From NCBI GenBank assembly GCA_013399855.1, contig VXAY01002055.1, positions 27,849-91,848 of the forward strand: 64,000 bases of DNA, written 5' to 3'. A model generated the notes under the pieces. That model had not been told where the DNA came from. It worked only from the letters and a program-made list of their open reading frames with translations, and searched no databases. Below are positions 1 through 14,600 of this stretch, one piece after another. Numbering within the stretch: position 1 is the first letter of the stretch; each line of letters starts with the position of its first letter. This stretch comes from Oxyruncus cristatus. Lineage: Eukaryota > Chordata > Aves > Passeriformes > Cotingidae. The position numbers and the translations under genes were made by a program.

Positions 1-2084
1 TTATATTTGTAATCTGTATGGTCATCCCTTATGTATTTGCATGGGTTTATATATATATATATTACTTTATAAATATGTATGTGTGCACACACATACTGCT
101 GCATTCACCCATGGATAATAGCTGGCAATTAGGTGTACTTGTGCCCTTCCTGTAGGAGACATAGGTTAAATAAAGCTTGCACAAGTTGTGCAAGGTAATG
201 TGTCAGTCCTTACGTAGCTGTAGCAGAAACTACAGCAAAAACTTCTATGTCAGTACATAGAAGAAATAAATCAAGAAGGTTGAGTGTAAGGGAAATAATT
301 GCTTTAGAGGTACTGTGCCATGTAAGAGGTCAAGACCCTTGCCTATTTGCTTTCCTTCTGTTGAGAGTTCCCAGTACCAGGCTTGGATTTTGAATTGTGT
401 TTATCAGGGTTTCACTTTAGAAAGAAATATTCCAATTTCTTTCATGTAATTGTTCATATTGTAATAGTTCATGTAATTGTCTATATTATGGCCTGTTAAA
501 ACTCTGTGCTTTTAAAGCACTGTTATTGTCAAAATATCTGTTAATCTTCTTCTAAGAAATATTACTTTAGAAATAAGAGCTGACATTGGATTAGAAGAAT
601 GGGTAGAATTTGTGTGAAAACCCAGTACTGCAATGCAAAATCACATGTATTTTCACAGGCCTGAAACATCTTTCACTCCCTTGTTTCAGGCTTGTTTTGT
701 TATGTCAGCAGCGAGATCCATGGTCATGCAGCTTGGACTAGTTCTATCTTGTTTATTTGTGTAACAGAAGAACAAAGCATTGTTTAATAAACATTCCAAG
801 AACATGATAATATCACATTATCTGCTTGTCTCATTGTGCAAAGACAACTTTCTTGTAAATGTTCTAGGGCGTTCTTAAGGTGAAAGGCTTTTATGGTTTG
901 CCAACATCAGACATAGAGGCTCTGCTTGTTTTGAAAAGTCATCTTGAGGTTTTAATGTTATTATTATTTTTTAAAATACATATTTGGGAACTCTTTCCTT
1001 GTTCAACTATATGGCAGCTTTCTGTGTCCCACCCCTGCCACCAAGGGCCAAGTAATGTACACAAAAGTATGTATAAAAGAAATTCTTATACTCTAAAATT
1101 GCTTCTTGCCCCATGCACAGTCGAAAATTAGAATTACCTCTTTTCTCAGTTCCATAGCTTATAGAAAAGCATTAGCTTCTGTCAAAATGAAAATGAGTGA
1201 TGTAAGCTGTCGTGGATAAGTCTTGCTGTAAAAATGAGATAAAGTGACTGGTAGGCAGAATTCATTTTTGTTAGCTCAGAGAGACTGTTAGATTATGGAA
1301 GTTATCCCTTACTCCTGAGTACAGTCTTCCATTATATATTTAGTTAAAATGATCCATACAATTTTCCACAGTGGAAAAAAAAAAAAAAAGATTAAAATTG
1401 ACCCAGCAGTTAATTTTGTGGACTTCGTTTAGAGAAATGTCTTTATGGGATACTACTGCTTGGAAACCTCATTCAAAACTGCAGTCTGAGATCCAGTTAT
1501 TGTGTAAGAGGATCTGACATCTCTGCACAGTTACAGTCTATTAGTTGCGGGACAGCAAAGGACCAAAGCAAGGACACCTTGGAAGGAGGGGAATACTGAA
1601 GCTTCCCTCCCAAAGTGTCTGGTCAGTGTGAGATATAATGGGGATGGTGAGCAGCGGTAGGAAAGGGAGCCTGTTGCAGTTTCATTTGCCGGACAACTTA
1701 GTCACCTTATTCAGACACTCTTTTTCATTGTGGTATGTAACTTCTTTGTCCCCTGCATCCCTTTTGTCTTTGAAATTGTGGTTCTCCTGCAGGCGAACAT
1801 TAACTAAACATCAAAAATAACCTCCAAGTCATCATCCTTCTGTTTGGCTGTAGTTATAATTGGAAGCTCTTTAAAAAGGCCTTTCTACCTCTTTGGAAAT
1901 AATAATAATGGTTCAACACAGAAAAAGAGAGGGGAAGCCATATCTCTTGGCTTGTGTTCACTAAGGGGACATTTTCAGGCAACAGCAAGTCTGGAGTACC
2001 TCTTGCATACTTCTTTAAGCTACTGTTGTCCATCATAGCCTGATTTAGCAGGAGCTAGCCTGGGTTCTAAGCTTTGGGCAGCAC

Positions 2085-2560
2085 AGTATGAGAAGGTTAT
2101 AAAGCTATTAGAGTCCAGAGGAGGGCTATGAAGATGGTGAAAGGTCTAGAGGGGAAGCCGTATGAGGATTGACTGAGGTCACTTGTTTTTTTCAGACTGA
2201 AGAGGAGGAGACTGAGGGCAGACCTCATTGCAGTATACAACTTCCTTGTGAGGGAAAGAGGAGGGGCTGGCACTGATCTCTTCTCTGTGGTGACCAATGA
2301 CAGCACCCAAAGAAGTGGCAGGAAGCTGTGTCGGGGGTGTTAGGTTGATATTAGGAACAGATTCTTCCAACGGAGGATGGTTGGCACTAGAACAGGCTCC
2401 CTAAGAGAAGCAGTCACTAGGCCTGACAGAGTTCAAGACGCGTTTGGACAACACTCTCTGGCACATGGTGAGGGTCCTGTGCAGGGCCAGGAGTTGGACT
2501 TTGATGATTCTTGTGGGTCCCTTCCAACTCCACATATTCTACCATGCTGTTTTAAGTCCT
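2085..2560 (+). mobile_element. CR1 LINE 3' fragment, sense
   Basis: Diverged 3' end of a CR1 (chicken repeat 1) non-LTR retrotransposon. Recognisable parts are the 'gtccagaggagggc' segment near the start, the remains of the ORF2 C-terminus, and the CR1 tail 'gtgggtcccttccaactc' near 2515. It is 5'-truncated, as most CR1 copies are, and has no intact reading frame. The left boundary is approximate. Confidence 0.85.
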
Positions 2561-2757
2561 TGTTCCCTATACGTTGATGAATATACCAGTTCCTCAAGAC
2601 TACAGTGTATAGTGTTTGATAGTTGCTGTAGCATTCTTCCAGTGCAAAATGCCAGTATCAGGACTATTTTTATGTGCTAAAACTTAATGAGTTGTTGATC
2701 CCCTTAAAATGGTTAGTTTATGAATTTCGGGATTGCTGTTAGTGGTGTGCGTTACTA

Positions 2758-3530
2758 AAAGATGCAGCTGCAAGGTGGTGCACCTGGTTTGGGGCGACCC
2801 CCAGTATCAGTACAGGCTTAGGGGTGAACAGATCGAGAGCAGCCCTGCCAAGAAGGACTTGGGGGTGCTGCTGGAGGAGAAGCTGGATATGACCCTGCAA
2901 TGTTCACTTGCAGCTCAGAAAGCCAGCTGTGTCGTGGGCTGTATCAAAAGCAGTGTGGCCAACAGGGCAAGGGAGGTGATTCTGCCCCTCTGCTCTGCTC
3001 TGGTGAGAACCCACTTGGAATACTGTGCTTAGTTGTGGGGTGCCCAGTACAGGAAGGACGTTGATCTGTCTGACCAAGTCCAGAGGAGGAAAACTAAGAT
3101 GACTACAGGGATGGAGCACCTCTTCTATGAGGGAAGGCTAAAAGAATTGGGATTGTTCAGGTTCAGAGTGACCTTATTGCAAGTGACCTTCCAGTTCCTG
3201 AAGGGAGCCTCCAAGAAAGATGGAAATTGGCTATTTACAAGGACATGTAGTGACAGGATAAGGGGGAATGGCTTCAGACCAAAAGAGAGTAGGATTAAAT
3301 TGGATATTAAGAAGAAATTCTTTGCTGTGATGGTGGTGAGGCATTAGAACAGGTTGTCCAGAGAAGCTGTGGATACCCCATCCAAGGAAGTGTTCAAGAC
3401 GTTTTTGAGTGGGGCTCTGAATAACCTAGTGTAGTGAAGGGTGTTCCTGCCCATGTAAGGGGGGTTGGAACTAGATGATCTTTAAGGTCCCTTCCAACTC
3501 AAACCATTTTGTGTTTCTATTCAATGATTG
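2758..3530 (+). mobile_element. CR1 LINE 3' fragment, sense
   Basis: A second, less diverged CR1 copy in the same orientation about 200 bp downstream of the first. It encodes the C-terminal part of the CR1 reverse-transcriptase ORF: 'KDLGVLLEEKLDM' near 2854, then 'REVILPLCSALVRTHLEYC' up to 3029. It is broken by an in-frame TAG at 3030-3032 and later frame changes. The CR1 3' tail ('aaggtcccttccaactc') is near 3484. It is a dead fragment. Confidence 0.9.
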
Positions 3531-5513
3531 TGGTAGTGTGACACTGTGATTTCAGGCTTGCCTCTGAAGTTAGAAATGGAGAGAATTTCATGTGAGAAGT
3601 ATAGTAAGTCTGTGAAGTTCTGATGAGGCCTAGAGGGGCATACAGCAGAGCAGATGGGCTTCATACAGTCTTTGATACTTCAGTCTTTTATATACATTTT
3701 TAATAAAGCCATATCTATGTTTGTATGTCATGTCTTTAAAGTGAAGCACTTTTTTTAAATTGTGTTTGTTTTCCTTAAAATTGCCTCCATACAGAATGCT
3801 AAATTCAATAAAATGGCTGAGGGAAAGTTTGTTTGTATGGTAATTCTGAATAACCTTTTCCTGGTGAACTATGGACTTAACCAGTGAATCACCAGGTAAG
3901 AGGGTTTTTAACTGAAGAATAAAAATGTTCTGTAATGAACAGATCCAAAATTCATGCCATCACAATATGAAAATAATCACTTTAACATTTGAATGAAAAT
4001 TACTACTTGATCTCCCCTCTCAGAGTGAGTTTTTAATTAGACTGCTTTGGAACCTGCAGTTTAGTATGTCCATTTGTGATAGATGCTGCTCTTTTGACAG
4101 GAGGAATTATACTGCTTGAACCTCTTCCAGAAGTTGAAGAAGGGCCGGGACAGGAAGGGGCTCAAAAACTTGACCAATAATAAGTGATGATAAATAAATA
4201 CATAGTTATATTTAGTCTACAGAATTACGGAGAGCATTTTCAGTTATCAGGTTATTTAAAGGGTGCCTTGTGTTCTCCTAGTTGCAGTGATAGCTGAATA
4301 TTGGCTGAGATAGTGATCACAGTCTTCTGGGTAAGATTATTTTGTGAAGCATACTGCCCTCTTTGTGGGGAAAAATGTCTTTGGAACAAAATCTCCATAT
4401 TTTTTATTTTATTATTTATTTTAATGTTTGTAGTGGTACGATAGCCTAGGTCAGGCTTGGTAAAAGTACTCATATTTCAAATTTGTAAATCTAACATTCA
4501 CCTTTTCTGCCTTTTTTTAAGTCAACAGTTTTTATTTAATATACCAGATATTAGTAGGGTTGGTTGTGATGATCGTGGTCAGTTTTGTCAGTATCTGGAA
4601 ATCTTCCATCTCCAGTTTTTGTGATGCTACTCTTAAATCTTTTAGCCAGTTAAAATGGCATTTTTGAGCCTTTTATCATCTCTTGTTCTCTAACAGAACT
4701 CTGTTGTTTGTTGCTGTCTTTCGAACTTTTTAATGAATGTACATTCCTTATTCTAGACTTTCATCCTTGAATGCTGCATTCCTGTGCTAATTGGATGATT
4801 CTGCTCACTATTGTTTCCACAAGTTTCTCCAGTGTTTAATCTTCCTCTCCATTTTAATCTGTACTTAGTTTCTAATAAAACTTCCAAGAAGATGGGAAGA
4901 AATTTTGTCTTAGGCATTGCAGTACTCAATGAACTGGCTCTGTGAAGGTGTTAGAGACATTATAAATGTAAGAGAAAATAAAATTAATGCAAGTAACAGG
5001 AGACTCAAAGTCTGAGAGCACAGTTTTACTTTTGTATAACTAACCTTCGTTTCCATACTAAATGCTTTGTGCCATTTTAACTCCTCGATTCTATTCCCAC
5101 TTCTAAAAAAAATTCAAAAATTTTAAAAACCCTCTCAAAGTTTCTATCTCCAATGTAAGAAATATATTACTTTTTCCTACTTTTCAAGAACTTCCTTTCA
5201 TGCTTTTTCTTCTAGAAGTTTTCATAACTCACGTCTTTTTTTCTGCCTCTTCTGTGTGGAACCCCTGTTTGCTTGTTATACGAGTGTTATGATGCACTTC
5301 CAAGCATGGAGAAAGCATCTTTTGCCACTACTGTTGCTTGATTTTAAACTGTAGACATCTATTGTCTCTGTAAATACTTCTGTACTTGTGACAATATTGT
5401 GTTTTACATGGATAGGATACATGGACTGTACTGTTTCATATTTCACTGATATGCTGTAAGTAGCCAAAGCTTTATTCTTGTTTCTTTTTTGAACTTATTT
5501 TTTTTTTTTTTAG

Positions 5514-5639
5514 GCATATGCATCAGGATGTGATATTGTGATACTGGGAACTGACTTTGAAAGATTACAGATAATCCCTGGAGCAAAACATGGAAACATT
5601 CAAGTGGGATGTGTGGACTGCTCAATGCAACAGGGGAAG
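5514..5639 (+). CDS. DMXL1: DMXL1 exon 2 (aa ~30-71)
   Basis: 126 nt, phase 0 to 0. It encodes [25 protein letters not shown] and [12 protein letters not shown], part of the first WD40-type blade. The acceptor follows a long T tract (5498-5511, AG 5512-5513); the donor is gtatgt at 5640. Confidence 0.95.
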
Positions 5640-8600
5640 GTATGTAGAGCAGTGTTTCTAATAAGTGTTCGAGCAATGTAATGTTAAGCACCATCTCAGG
5701 AGTGTGGATACTTCCAAGTTAAGGCAAATACCCTACAGGGAGTAGTAAAATGGCTGATTGCTTTCTGTCTGGTGAGTAAGGAGCACAATGAATGTGAAAG
5801 GGATATGAGATGGTAGGAGATGTGTAGGACTGCACAGAAGGCTACAGATACAGAGCTGCATAGAGGACATGGCAAAGATGACTGAGTTGGAAGCAAAGGT
5901 AATTTATTCACTATGGCTTTGCACTGATGGGCATGTCATTGATAAGCTTTGACATGTTACTGGCTGGCAGCAGATGAGTGGTTCCACAAAAATCACTTTC
6001 AGATCATCCAGAAAAATGGCATCTGTTTCAAGCAATTCATAAAGGCTTAAAATTGCTATTGTGCACGGTTTGCTTTCTTGAATTCTTAGCTTTCTTTTTC
6101 TTATGTAGGTAAACTTCATCAGAAATGTTGTATTTTAGGTAGTATTGGGTTTCAAGTCTGTTGAACTGAGCTCTTTCCTAATTTTTCTGTCAGACCAAAA
6201 AAGAAATAACCAGGTAATTCTGGCCATTGGCATGTCAGTCGGATTAAGTGTTGCTAGTTCAGTAGGAACCGGTCTGAATTGTCTGGGAAAATATTTGCTC
6301 ATATAGGAGGGGTTTTCTGCCTTTTTTATTTCTTTAAGCCTGTCCTAGTGAGGACATAATGGTAGCTTCCTTCACATTACTACACAAGCCTTATGAGTTC
6401 ATGAGGGCTTTGATTAGATTCTGGTGTCCATCTTGAGACAAGACCTCTGATGGAAACCAGTTCATGTTTACATGTGTAAAGTCTATGCTAATGAGTCCCC
6501 AGCCACTCCTTGTTCCTGCTTTTCAGCGGTTGAGTGATGAACTCCTGCAATGGTAGTGAAGGAACACAAATGAAAATGAGGAAAATGCCCTTCTTTGAGT
6601 CTCTGGTACCTCATAGCCATAAAGTATGCCTGGGTTTCTCTGCTGGTTGCTGTTAACTAGAAACTTGGTTTTAGGGTTCACTGGGCATATATTAGGAGAT
6701 GGTGAAATACACATGCAGATACAATCATAAAAAATATTTCTGTAAATTTGCAAGGTCATCCTGACTGCATGAGATTAGTTATTTATGCATTTAAAGGACA
6801 AACTGTCCTTGAATTGTAAATTAACATATGTGAATATATCAAACTATAAGGCTTACCAAGCTTCAGAATTTTTTTGTTTCTTGAGTGAGCCTATGAGATC
6901 CTTGTGATTCTGCAAGTCTTTATTGTTTGCTGTCAGCAAACTGGATGTATTTGCAGAGTGCTGATTGGCTGAGAGGGGCTGGTTGGCTAGGAATTTGCTT
7001 ATTGACCAGACTGATCAATGCATTTCCAGTTCACTGTTGTAAGGTTGGAATTTCTTCTTACACCTTCTTCATCAGTACTGACACGCAGGTTTCTCTTTGG
7101 TTTACTAAACAAAGTGTTGGACAACTGCAGCACTCTCAGCCTTCTGTCTTCAGAGGAGAAGTACTCCAGCTCTCTGACCATTTTTGTTTCTTTTTTGGAC
7201 CTGCGTCAACATATCCATGTCTTCCTGGTGCTGCGAACACTGGGTGTGGTACTCCAGGTGGTGCCTCGCTAAAGCAGGAATTATCACCTCCCTCACTTTA
7301 CTGGCCACATTCTTTTGATGCAGCCCAGGACATGATTGGCTTTCTGGGCAGCAAAACCTTGTTGCCACCTCATGTACAATTTTTTGTCCACCAGTATCCG
7401 CCAGTCCATTTATGTATGGCTGCTCTCAATCCCTAATTTCCCTAGTCTGTGTCGATAGTTGATATTGACTGAGTGAGGTTCAGGACTTTGCACTTGGCCT
7501 TATTGAGGTAGATGAGGTTCACATGGGCTCTCTCCTGAAGTCTCTCATGGTCCCTCTAGATGGCATCCCTTCTCTTCCTCCAGTGTGTCGACTGCACTAC
7601 ACAGCTTGGTGTGGTCTGCAGACTTGCTGAGGGTGGACTCGGTCCCACTGTCCGTGTCATGAGGAATGACTGTAGTGTCTTACAACTCAGTAACGCTTCC
7701 CTGCATATCTCATTTCTAATAGCGCAACTTGGGACTACTATAGACCTTTGTTTGGTGTCTGAGTGATTGTTGTAATTTGGGAAATTCTTCAACATGTTGT
7801 CATTATTCCTTTCGGCAACATCTTCTCAGTGAAGAGTAGGCCGAGTGGCTGTATCATTATGGAAACCTATGTAAGTTTCAGTGGGTAGCAGTTGCTCTAG
7901 ACATTGTATGTTAAGCATTTTGGAATGCTAATGTTCATTAGTCTTAAAAACCCACTAAAAAATAAAATATGGAAAAAGTGTCCACATTTGCTGTTGGGTG
8001 TGGAATGGAATTACGAGAGAATAAAAGAGTAAGTCAGGTAGTTAAAGAGAATTAGAGAAGGCAAATATTAGTCTGAAATGAAAAATGCCTGAAGAAACTT
8101 TTTCCTTGCAAATGTGACAAAATTATTCTTGGCATTTTTGGGTCAGGCTGATGTTTAGGTTGTTAGTGTGATAGAAATTTATTTAACTATCTGCTCTTCT
8201 AATGCGGAGGGTTTCTCTTGGTGCTATGGATCTATGGATTTGAATGAATCTGTATGTACAGATGTACATCTGTCTCTAAAGGTTCTGTAAATAATGATGA
8301 GTATGAAAGTTTAGTACTTTTTTTTTAAGAGCTTTTGTCATTGATATATAACTCTGTTTATTGTTTTTAAAAGAAAACTATGAATACTTTCTAAGTCCGA
8401 ATTTTATGGAAACAGGAAATTTACTATTCCAACATATCATAACTGTAGGTGTTCTTTTAATAGCAAGCACCACTTCAGAATGCAGGATGTCTGTTATGCA
8501 TGACGTATGCAAACTCCTTCATTTTTGTAAATCTGTATTTCAGGTACTTTTAGGCAACATTTACTTGTGACAGCTCACTCAGGCTCTCTGCCTGAGGTCT

Positions 8601-11600
8601 TTAACATACATTTGGCTTGTTTTGGCTCTTCCTGACAAATCTTTTAGGCTTGCTTTTATACAGATATCTTGTGATCAGATACTCCTAATTTTGTCCTAAT
8701 GCAAGTTTGGGGTGGCTGGTAACCACTGATGAAATAAGACTTTGAACTACCAATGAAAGCTGACCATATTGCAACTTTTTTGGAAGTCTTTTATGTTAGC
8801 CTTTAGTAGTAATTCTGTTTGCAGTTCTCTGCATTGGGTGTTTTGCTTGTATAGTTTGGGTCTTCTGAACTAACTTTTTGTGAAGCAGCATGTTCTAATG
8901 CTAAGGAAGTGCAGAAAAGCACCAATATTGGTTTTGTACCTGAGAAGGTGAACTCTGCAGACTCTTTTGAGTGTTTGTGATTTAATATGGAAAGAAAATT
9001 GCTAATAATCTGATTTTTTTTTTAGAAGAAAATCTCATGTCCACCTATAGTCTCAGTAGTTCATCAAGATTAATGAGTAAAGATCATATTTTTATTAGCA
9101 ACACCAGATCATGATTTTTACTAGATGTCATTTTTCTGTTATCAAAAGGAAATATGTATGAGCTTTAAATTTGTCTACAAGGAGGGTTAAAAGTAAAATC
9201 AACCATTTGCATTTTATTCTTGTTCAATAGCTTGTTTCTTCTGTGTGTGTTTATGTACATATAAATTGCTTTAGATTGCAGCTTCTTACGGAAAAGTGAT
9301 TTGTATTTTTGAGCCAGTCAGCCTCTTGAAGCAGAACAGCAGTCATCATAATGTAAGTATTTCATCACTCCTTGATTTGTTTTGAGCAGTTATAAAGCCT
9401 GTCTCATTTTTATAGTTTGCTTTAAAGTTGAAGATTTTTTTGGTGTCTTCTTTTAATGCTAGAATAAAATTAAGACATAAGGTGGTTCTTGGGAAATGAA
9501 AATGGTGGGATACGGACAGAGGCCTGTTATTTGAAATAGTTTTAAGAAAGAAGATTTTACTGTATTGCTTCATAGTACTTATTTATGTAACCCTGCAGTT
9601 CATAAACAAAGTATTCCAGAACCTAAAAAGACATACACAGCCCTAATCTGCAAATAGTGTAGCCATTACAATAGGAATTCCTTTTTGAACCTTTTTGATG
9701 TGTTTTACAGTTGTTACTTTAACTTTTGCTTATGAAACTACATGCTTTTGGCCAAATCTATAATAGTTTCAAAAATGTATGGCTTTTTTAGAATATCTGA
9801 CTGAATGCTTATATTTCAGTGTTAGAATGCTGAATAAGAACAATATTTATTCTCCTAGTGGTTTAGTGATTAACATCCAGAATCTTGGTTTCTAAATATG
9901 ATTTAGAGCAAGTTATTTAACCATGCTTCTTACATGAAGAGTAATACTCATATGGTTAGAAGCTTTAGATTCTAATTAAAATCAGTTTGATTATATGAGA
10001 ACTTAGACTTGCAGTTGCTGAAGGAGCTTCTGTCTCCCTCTTCATGGATTTGTTCTCTCCATTTGTATTAATTGTTTATATGGCCATCTAGTGGATTGCC
10101 TTCTCTGTACTAACAAACTCAGTCACGTGATTCTTGGTGTAGATGTGAGTTTGTGGTATATATTAATTAAATAGCTGGCATTGAATATATAAATATATAT
10201 AATTACATCACTGAAAAGCAGTGGAATAAAATAATGGTAAAATGTGAGTTCCTAAGCTCATATGGACATTTTAGATGTACGGCTCTCATGTTTGGGCATT
10301 GAAACCATTGAATCCATCCTGAATGTTTTTCTAGGCTGGTAAACAGCACACTTAGCTTGAAACTTCAAAGTTAGTGTAGTAACTGTAGGCAGTAGAGGAA
10401 GCACTCACCATCCATGGTTTGCTTTCAAATGTTTATAATTGAAGAAATACTCTGTTAGTTCATTCGTTTGGTTAGCCTCTCTGCAATAGTTTCCAGCATA
10501 TTGTTGTTTCTTTCTGTTTTCTACCAAACTTCTGAGAGATTGAGTTGTTGTATTTTAACTTTCACATCTATTTGATGTCATGTTTTTGGGATGGGTAGTG
10601 ATTACTTTAAAAAAGTCTACCTTTGCGAATTAAGAGAAAAACATGTTGGCTCTTAATATTATTTTGGGTAATGTATTCAGTTTCTTCTATACTTGAAGGC
10701 ATCAAATCTTTGCAGTCTTCTGTGGAAACAGACCAGATAAATGTTTTGTGAATTTAATTCTTAATTTGTTCCAGTGAGTAAACTAAAAACTAAAGATAAT
10801 TGACTGTCCTGTTGTATATTAAAAAAGAGGGGAAAGGGGGAGAGAGGAAGCATCCTGTGTGTTACCCTAACCTTATTGAAACCCTGTAATTCAACAATGA
10901 CGTGGATATTAAACACCAGCTGCATTTCATATGTTTGATTTTTTTATATATCTTTTCTTTGTTCCAAAATAAAATTGTGCTTCCCTTCTGATGGTTATTT
11001 TATGTATGGAATATTTTTCAATCTATATTTTTGAAATAGGAAGTTGGAAACTTCTGTATGTATGATCATATTAGTGAAAAGATATTTTGTTTCAAAGACA
11101 GAATGAATGAATTTTTATTAGACAAGCAGTAACTTATTTTAATCATCCTTCATAAAAGTTGGGGAATGCAGTGAAGATGTTCTATTTCTATTATAAAAAG
11201 AAGGAAGTGTTTTCATGCTCATGTTTGTGAATGCTTAAAATTTCAGGTGCTACATTATCAGTGGCAGAAGAGTGCTCAGATCACACTGGAAACCACAGTA
11301 CATAATATAACATGGGATCCCACAGGTAGGAATAAATACTTATATAAGTTTTACTTATATTCTTTAAGGGACAAGGAAAAGATTTTTGTTTTGTCCTAGC
11401 ATGATGGAGAACACCAAGTGGAGTGAAATCTACCCTTTGTCACTTTTATAGGAGAACCAAAATACTAAGTGCATCTATGTGGTCTGACTTGATTATTCTT
11501 GTCTCAGTAGTTTCTAATGTTTATAATCATGGATTAAATGGTAGTATTTGTTGAGAAAGAGGAGTGTCTACAGGAGGTGTTTCTTTTAGGGAGTTGCTAA

Positions 11601-14600
11601 AATGTGATTAATTTTTACAGTTTGAACTGTAGGTGCTCAAATCTACAAAAAAAATCTAGAAATGGTATATCAGCCATATTTTGTTCTACAGTTTCAGCTT
11701 TGCAAAACTATTTTTTCCTCTTTCTCTTTAAAGAAGTCTACATCTTCCTACTTTTTTTGGAGTTAGATTATTATAAATATTTGTTTTAGGTACTCGCCTG
11801 TTGACTGGTTCTAATTGTCTTCAACTTTGGTCCAATATTGCTCTGGAAAACCCTTCTGACAATGACAATATGGAAAGAACAGATACTGGACTTGGAGAGT
11901 GGAGATGTATCTGGCAATGCAAGTAAGAAGTGCATTTAAAATCGAGTAATTCCTGTTTCATACCTTGCTTATTCATACCTTTCAGATAAAATACCTAATG
12001 TAGTTCAGTGAAATTATATTGTATACTGTTATTTGATAAGTGTTATTGATGTGTGATAAACTTGAGTCATGTTTTCCTTGACTATGTGATGTTTCTTTCT
12101 TCTTACAAGATCAGTTGTAATTGGTTTTGGGGTAATTGATGTTCTTAGGCAGTTTTTCAGTTATATTGAACACCAGTAAAATACTGAGGGGGGAGCTACT
12201 ATTGAAACTGTCCCAGTAGACACTGTTCCTTGTAAGGTGAAAGCTGCACAATTGAAAATTACTGTACTTGCAGGACTGATGAAAATAAGCTTTCTTCTGT
12301 GTTCTGTGTAACATCTCCCTCCTTTCATGCACCTTTTACTTATTCTTGATAGTTGGAACAGTCATGCCAAGGTTGATACACTCTGATTTGCTGTGTCTCT
12401 GAATGCTCTTGTGTTCATGTTGATTTTAATATTTGCATCTGTGTATTGGTACATTTAGAACAGTTTTAGTTTAGTGCTTCAGTTTATAAGGCAGTTTAAA
12501 TGATGGTCCTTCCTGCTATAGGAAGACTTTTCTTTGGGTGCACTGTTTGCTTGGGAACACTGTTCACTTGGCACTCTCCTAAATAAGTTTCCTCAAGTGG
12601 CTGGCTTGATGGGCTCACCTGAGGTTATGCTTCATGAAGCTTTTAGAATTGCTTGGGCAGTTCTCTGGAGGAAGCAGAACATCCTTTTTTTTAGTTCTTC
12701 AGTTGTTCCTTTTTCTCTGTGCTTGAACTTTTATCAAGGATATGTTTAAAATCCCAAGATCATCCAAATGACAACTGAAAAATTTGTCTTTACATACAAT
12801 GAACTTTCTAAATATAAGAAGTTGAAAACTTACTCTGTTTATTGTGACAACTTTGGTTGCTCATCTCTCATCCTAATAAGGGGAGAAGTCAACCTGTAGA
12901 TGGAATGCCATAACGTATGGCTTTAGAATCTGGTGTTGTGGTACCAGTAGTCAAGATCATAGAGGCAGTGCTTTTCCTCTGTCTCTTCTATAATATGTTT
13001 TGCATTTTTGTCAAGTATGAAGACTTAGAGAAGTCAGCTCTCAGCCTGTTTTCCTCTTTAAAACTTCTTGTTGGAGACAGAACTAGGTGTTTCTTCTTTG
13101 AACTAGAAGGACCTGGGAAGGATCAACATGACTTGTCTTCTCTGTTCACCTTTAATGCCTGTATGTTTTCTAGCATTTTTACTGCAGTTAGATTTAGGAT
13201 AGGTTTTTCTTAAGGGGAGGTTTGCAAGACAGTGATTTAGTGTTACTACCCTTTGCCAGAATAATTTTTAGTGTGTGAAGGAAACATTCCCAAATGTCTT
13301 CATGTTTGCTCCAGTAGGAGAATTTTGCATAAACCTGAGTGGATGATACATGGCTCTTGTAATTGCCTTGCTGCTGTTACTGCATACACTAAAAACATCA
13401 CGCTTTTGTTGACCTGTTGGCCAACTTAATCCTTCCTGAAAATTAGACCTCAACAAGTTGTTATACGTATCTAGTAAAGTTGAGATGAAAATGTAGACTG
13501 TATCTGTGCTGCACAATTAAATTCCTCTATGTTCCTTTTGCCATTAACAAGCCTGTCACTTAGGCAACAGCTCAATGCTTCCAACCTGTAAAAGGAGCTC
13601 ATTTATTGTTTCCAATTAAAGTAAAACACTATAGAAATGAACCACATAATTAAGTTTAGAGTATTTTGGTGTGGCATCTTACATCACTCTAACCATTCAT
13701 GTAGAAACTACTTTCATATACTTCTTCACTTCATTATTCTTTTTACATCTTTTTGTTTTCTGGAGTTGTAACTCTAGGAACTATGAGAAACAGAGCTGTC
13801 TTTCAGGTAAGTTGGAAGATAATACGGGACAACAGACACCAGTTTAAAATCCAAATGTTTGCAAGGTGGAAATAGAATGATCTCATTTGTTAGCAGCTGT
13901 TTTTCTTTTATGGTATTTTTGAATACTAGATACTGTAGCACCCTCAGGTTTTCTGGTTTTCTTGTGTGACCACAACAGTGTGTTCCACGAGTTCACCTTC
14001 TAGTCCTTTTGGACTTTGTTAAAACTTAGTTGTTTCACAGAACACAATATACACTTGTATTTAAGAATTAAACGACTTTCCTAAATTCAAGGAGAAAAAA
14101 ACTGTTTAGAATTCTAAAAAAGTTCTTAAAATTCTCTTTTTGTCTTTTTTTCATAGAACTGCTTCTCAAGTTTGTTTAATGAAATTCTCACCGGATGGGG
14201 AGTTTTTTGCTACTGCTGGAAAGGTAAGCTTTTTTTTTTTCCCCTAACAGTATTGTACTAATTCAGATAAGCTATTAAAGGAAACAAACAAAAACATGTT
14301 TGAAAAAAGGCAGCTATTTGATTAAAATTCTTTTTTTCTATTTTTGGCATATCTGTCTATGCATCTTAAAGTTTTGGTAAGCAGGAATTCAGGAGAAAAG
14401 CAGTTTGAGGTAGGGAGGCAACACACCAAATATTCACTTCTCACTATTTTAAAATACCCATTTTTTAATTGGTACCAAATTAGAAGACATCAGAAAAAGA
14501 AGAGTTGGGGAATGAGGGAGATCTGTGAATAAGATGCTGCTAGATATCCTTCCAGTGAGGAAATACATTCAGGATTTCACTATTACTGTGACACCATTAG

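Larger units (their letters stand above)
1..5513 (+). other. DMXL1 intron 1 (3' part)
   Basis: No coding exon is supported here. The expected exon 1 (start codon, usually GC-rich promoter) is not present, so it lies upstream of the window. The stretch holds a short TA repeat at 48-62, two CR1 fragments (2085-2560 and 2758-3530), and otherwise AT-rich sequence in which I see nothing further. It ends in a poly-T tract and an AG acceptor at 5512-5513. Confidence 0.8.

Noticed and set aside
2733..3347. Two consecutive open frames in intron 1
   Set aside because: They are the broken CR1 reverse-transcriptase C-terminus, separated by a TAG, not a host gene.
1..5513. DMXL1 promoter or exon 1
   Set aside because: No GC-rich island and no sequence matching the N-terminal 29 residues; it must lie upstream.
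6927..7436. 169-codon open frame on the + strand
   Set aside because: Mostly the complement of an antisense CR1 fragment; no splice phase connects it with exon 2 or 3.
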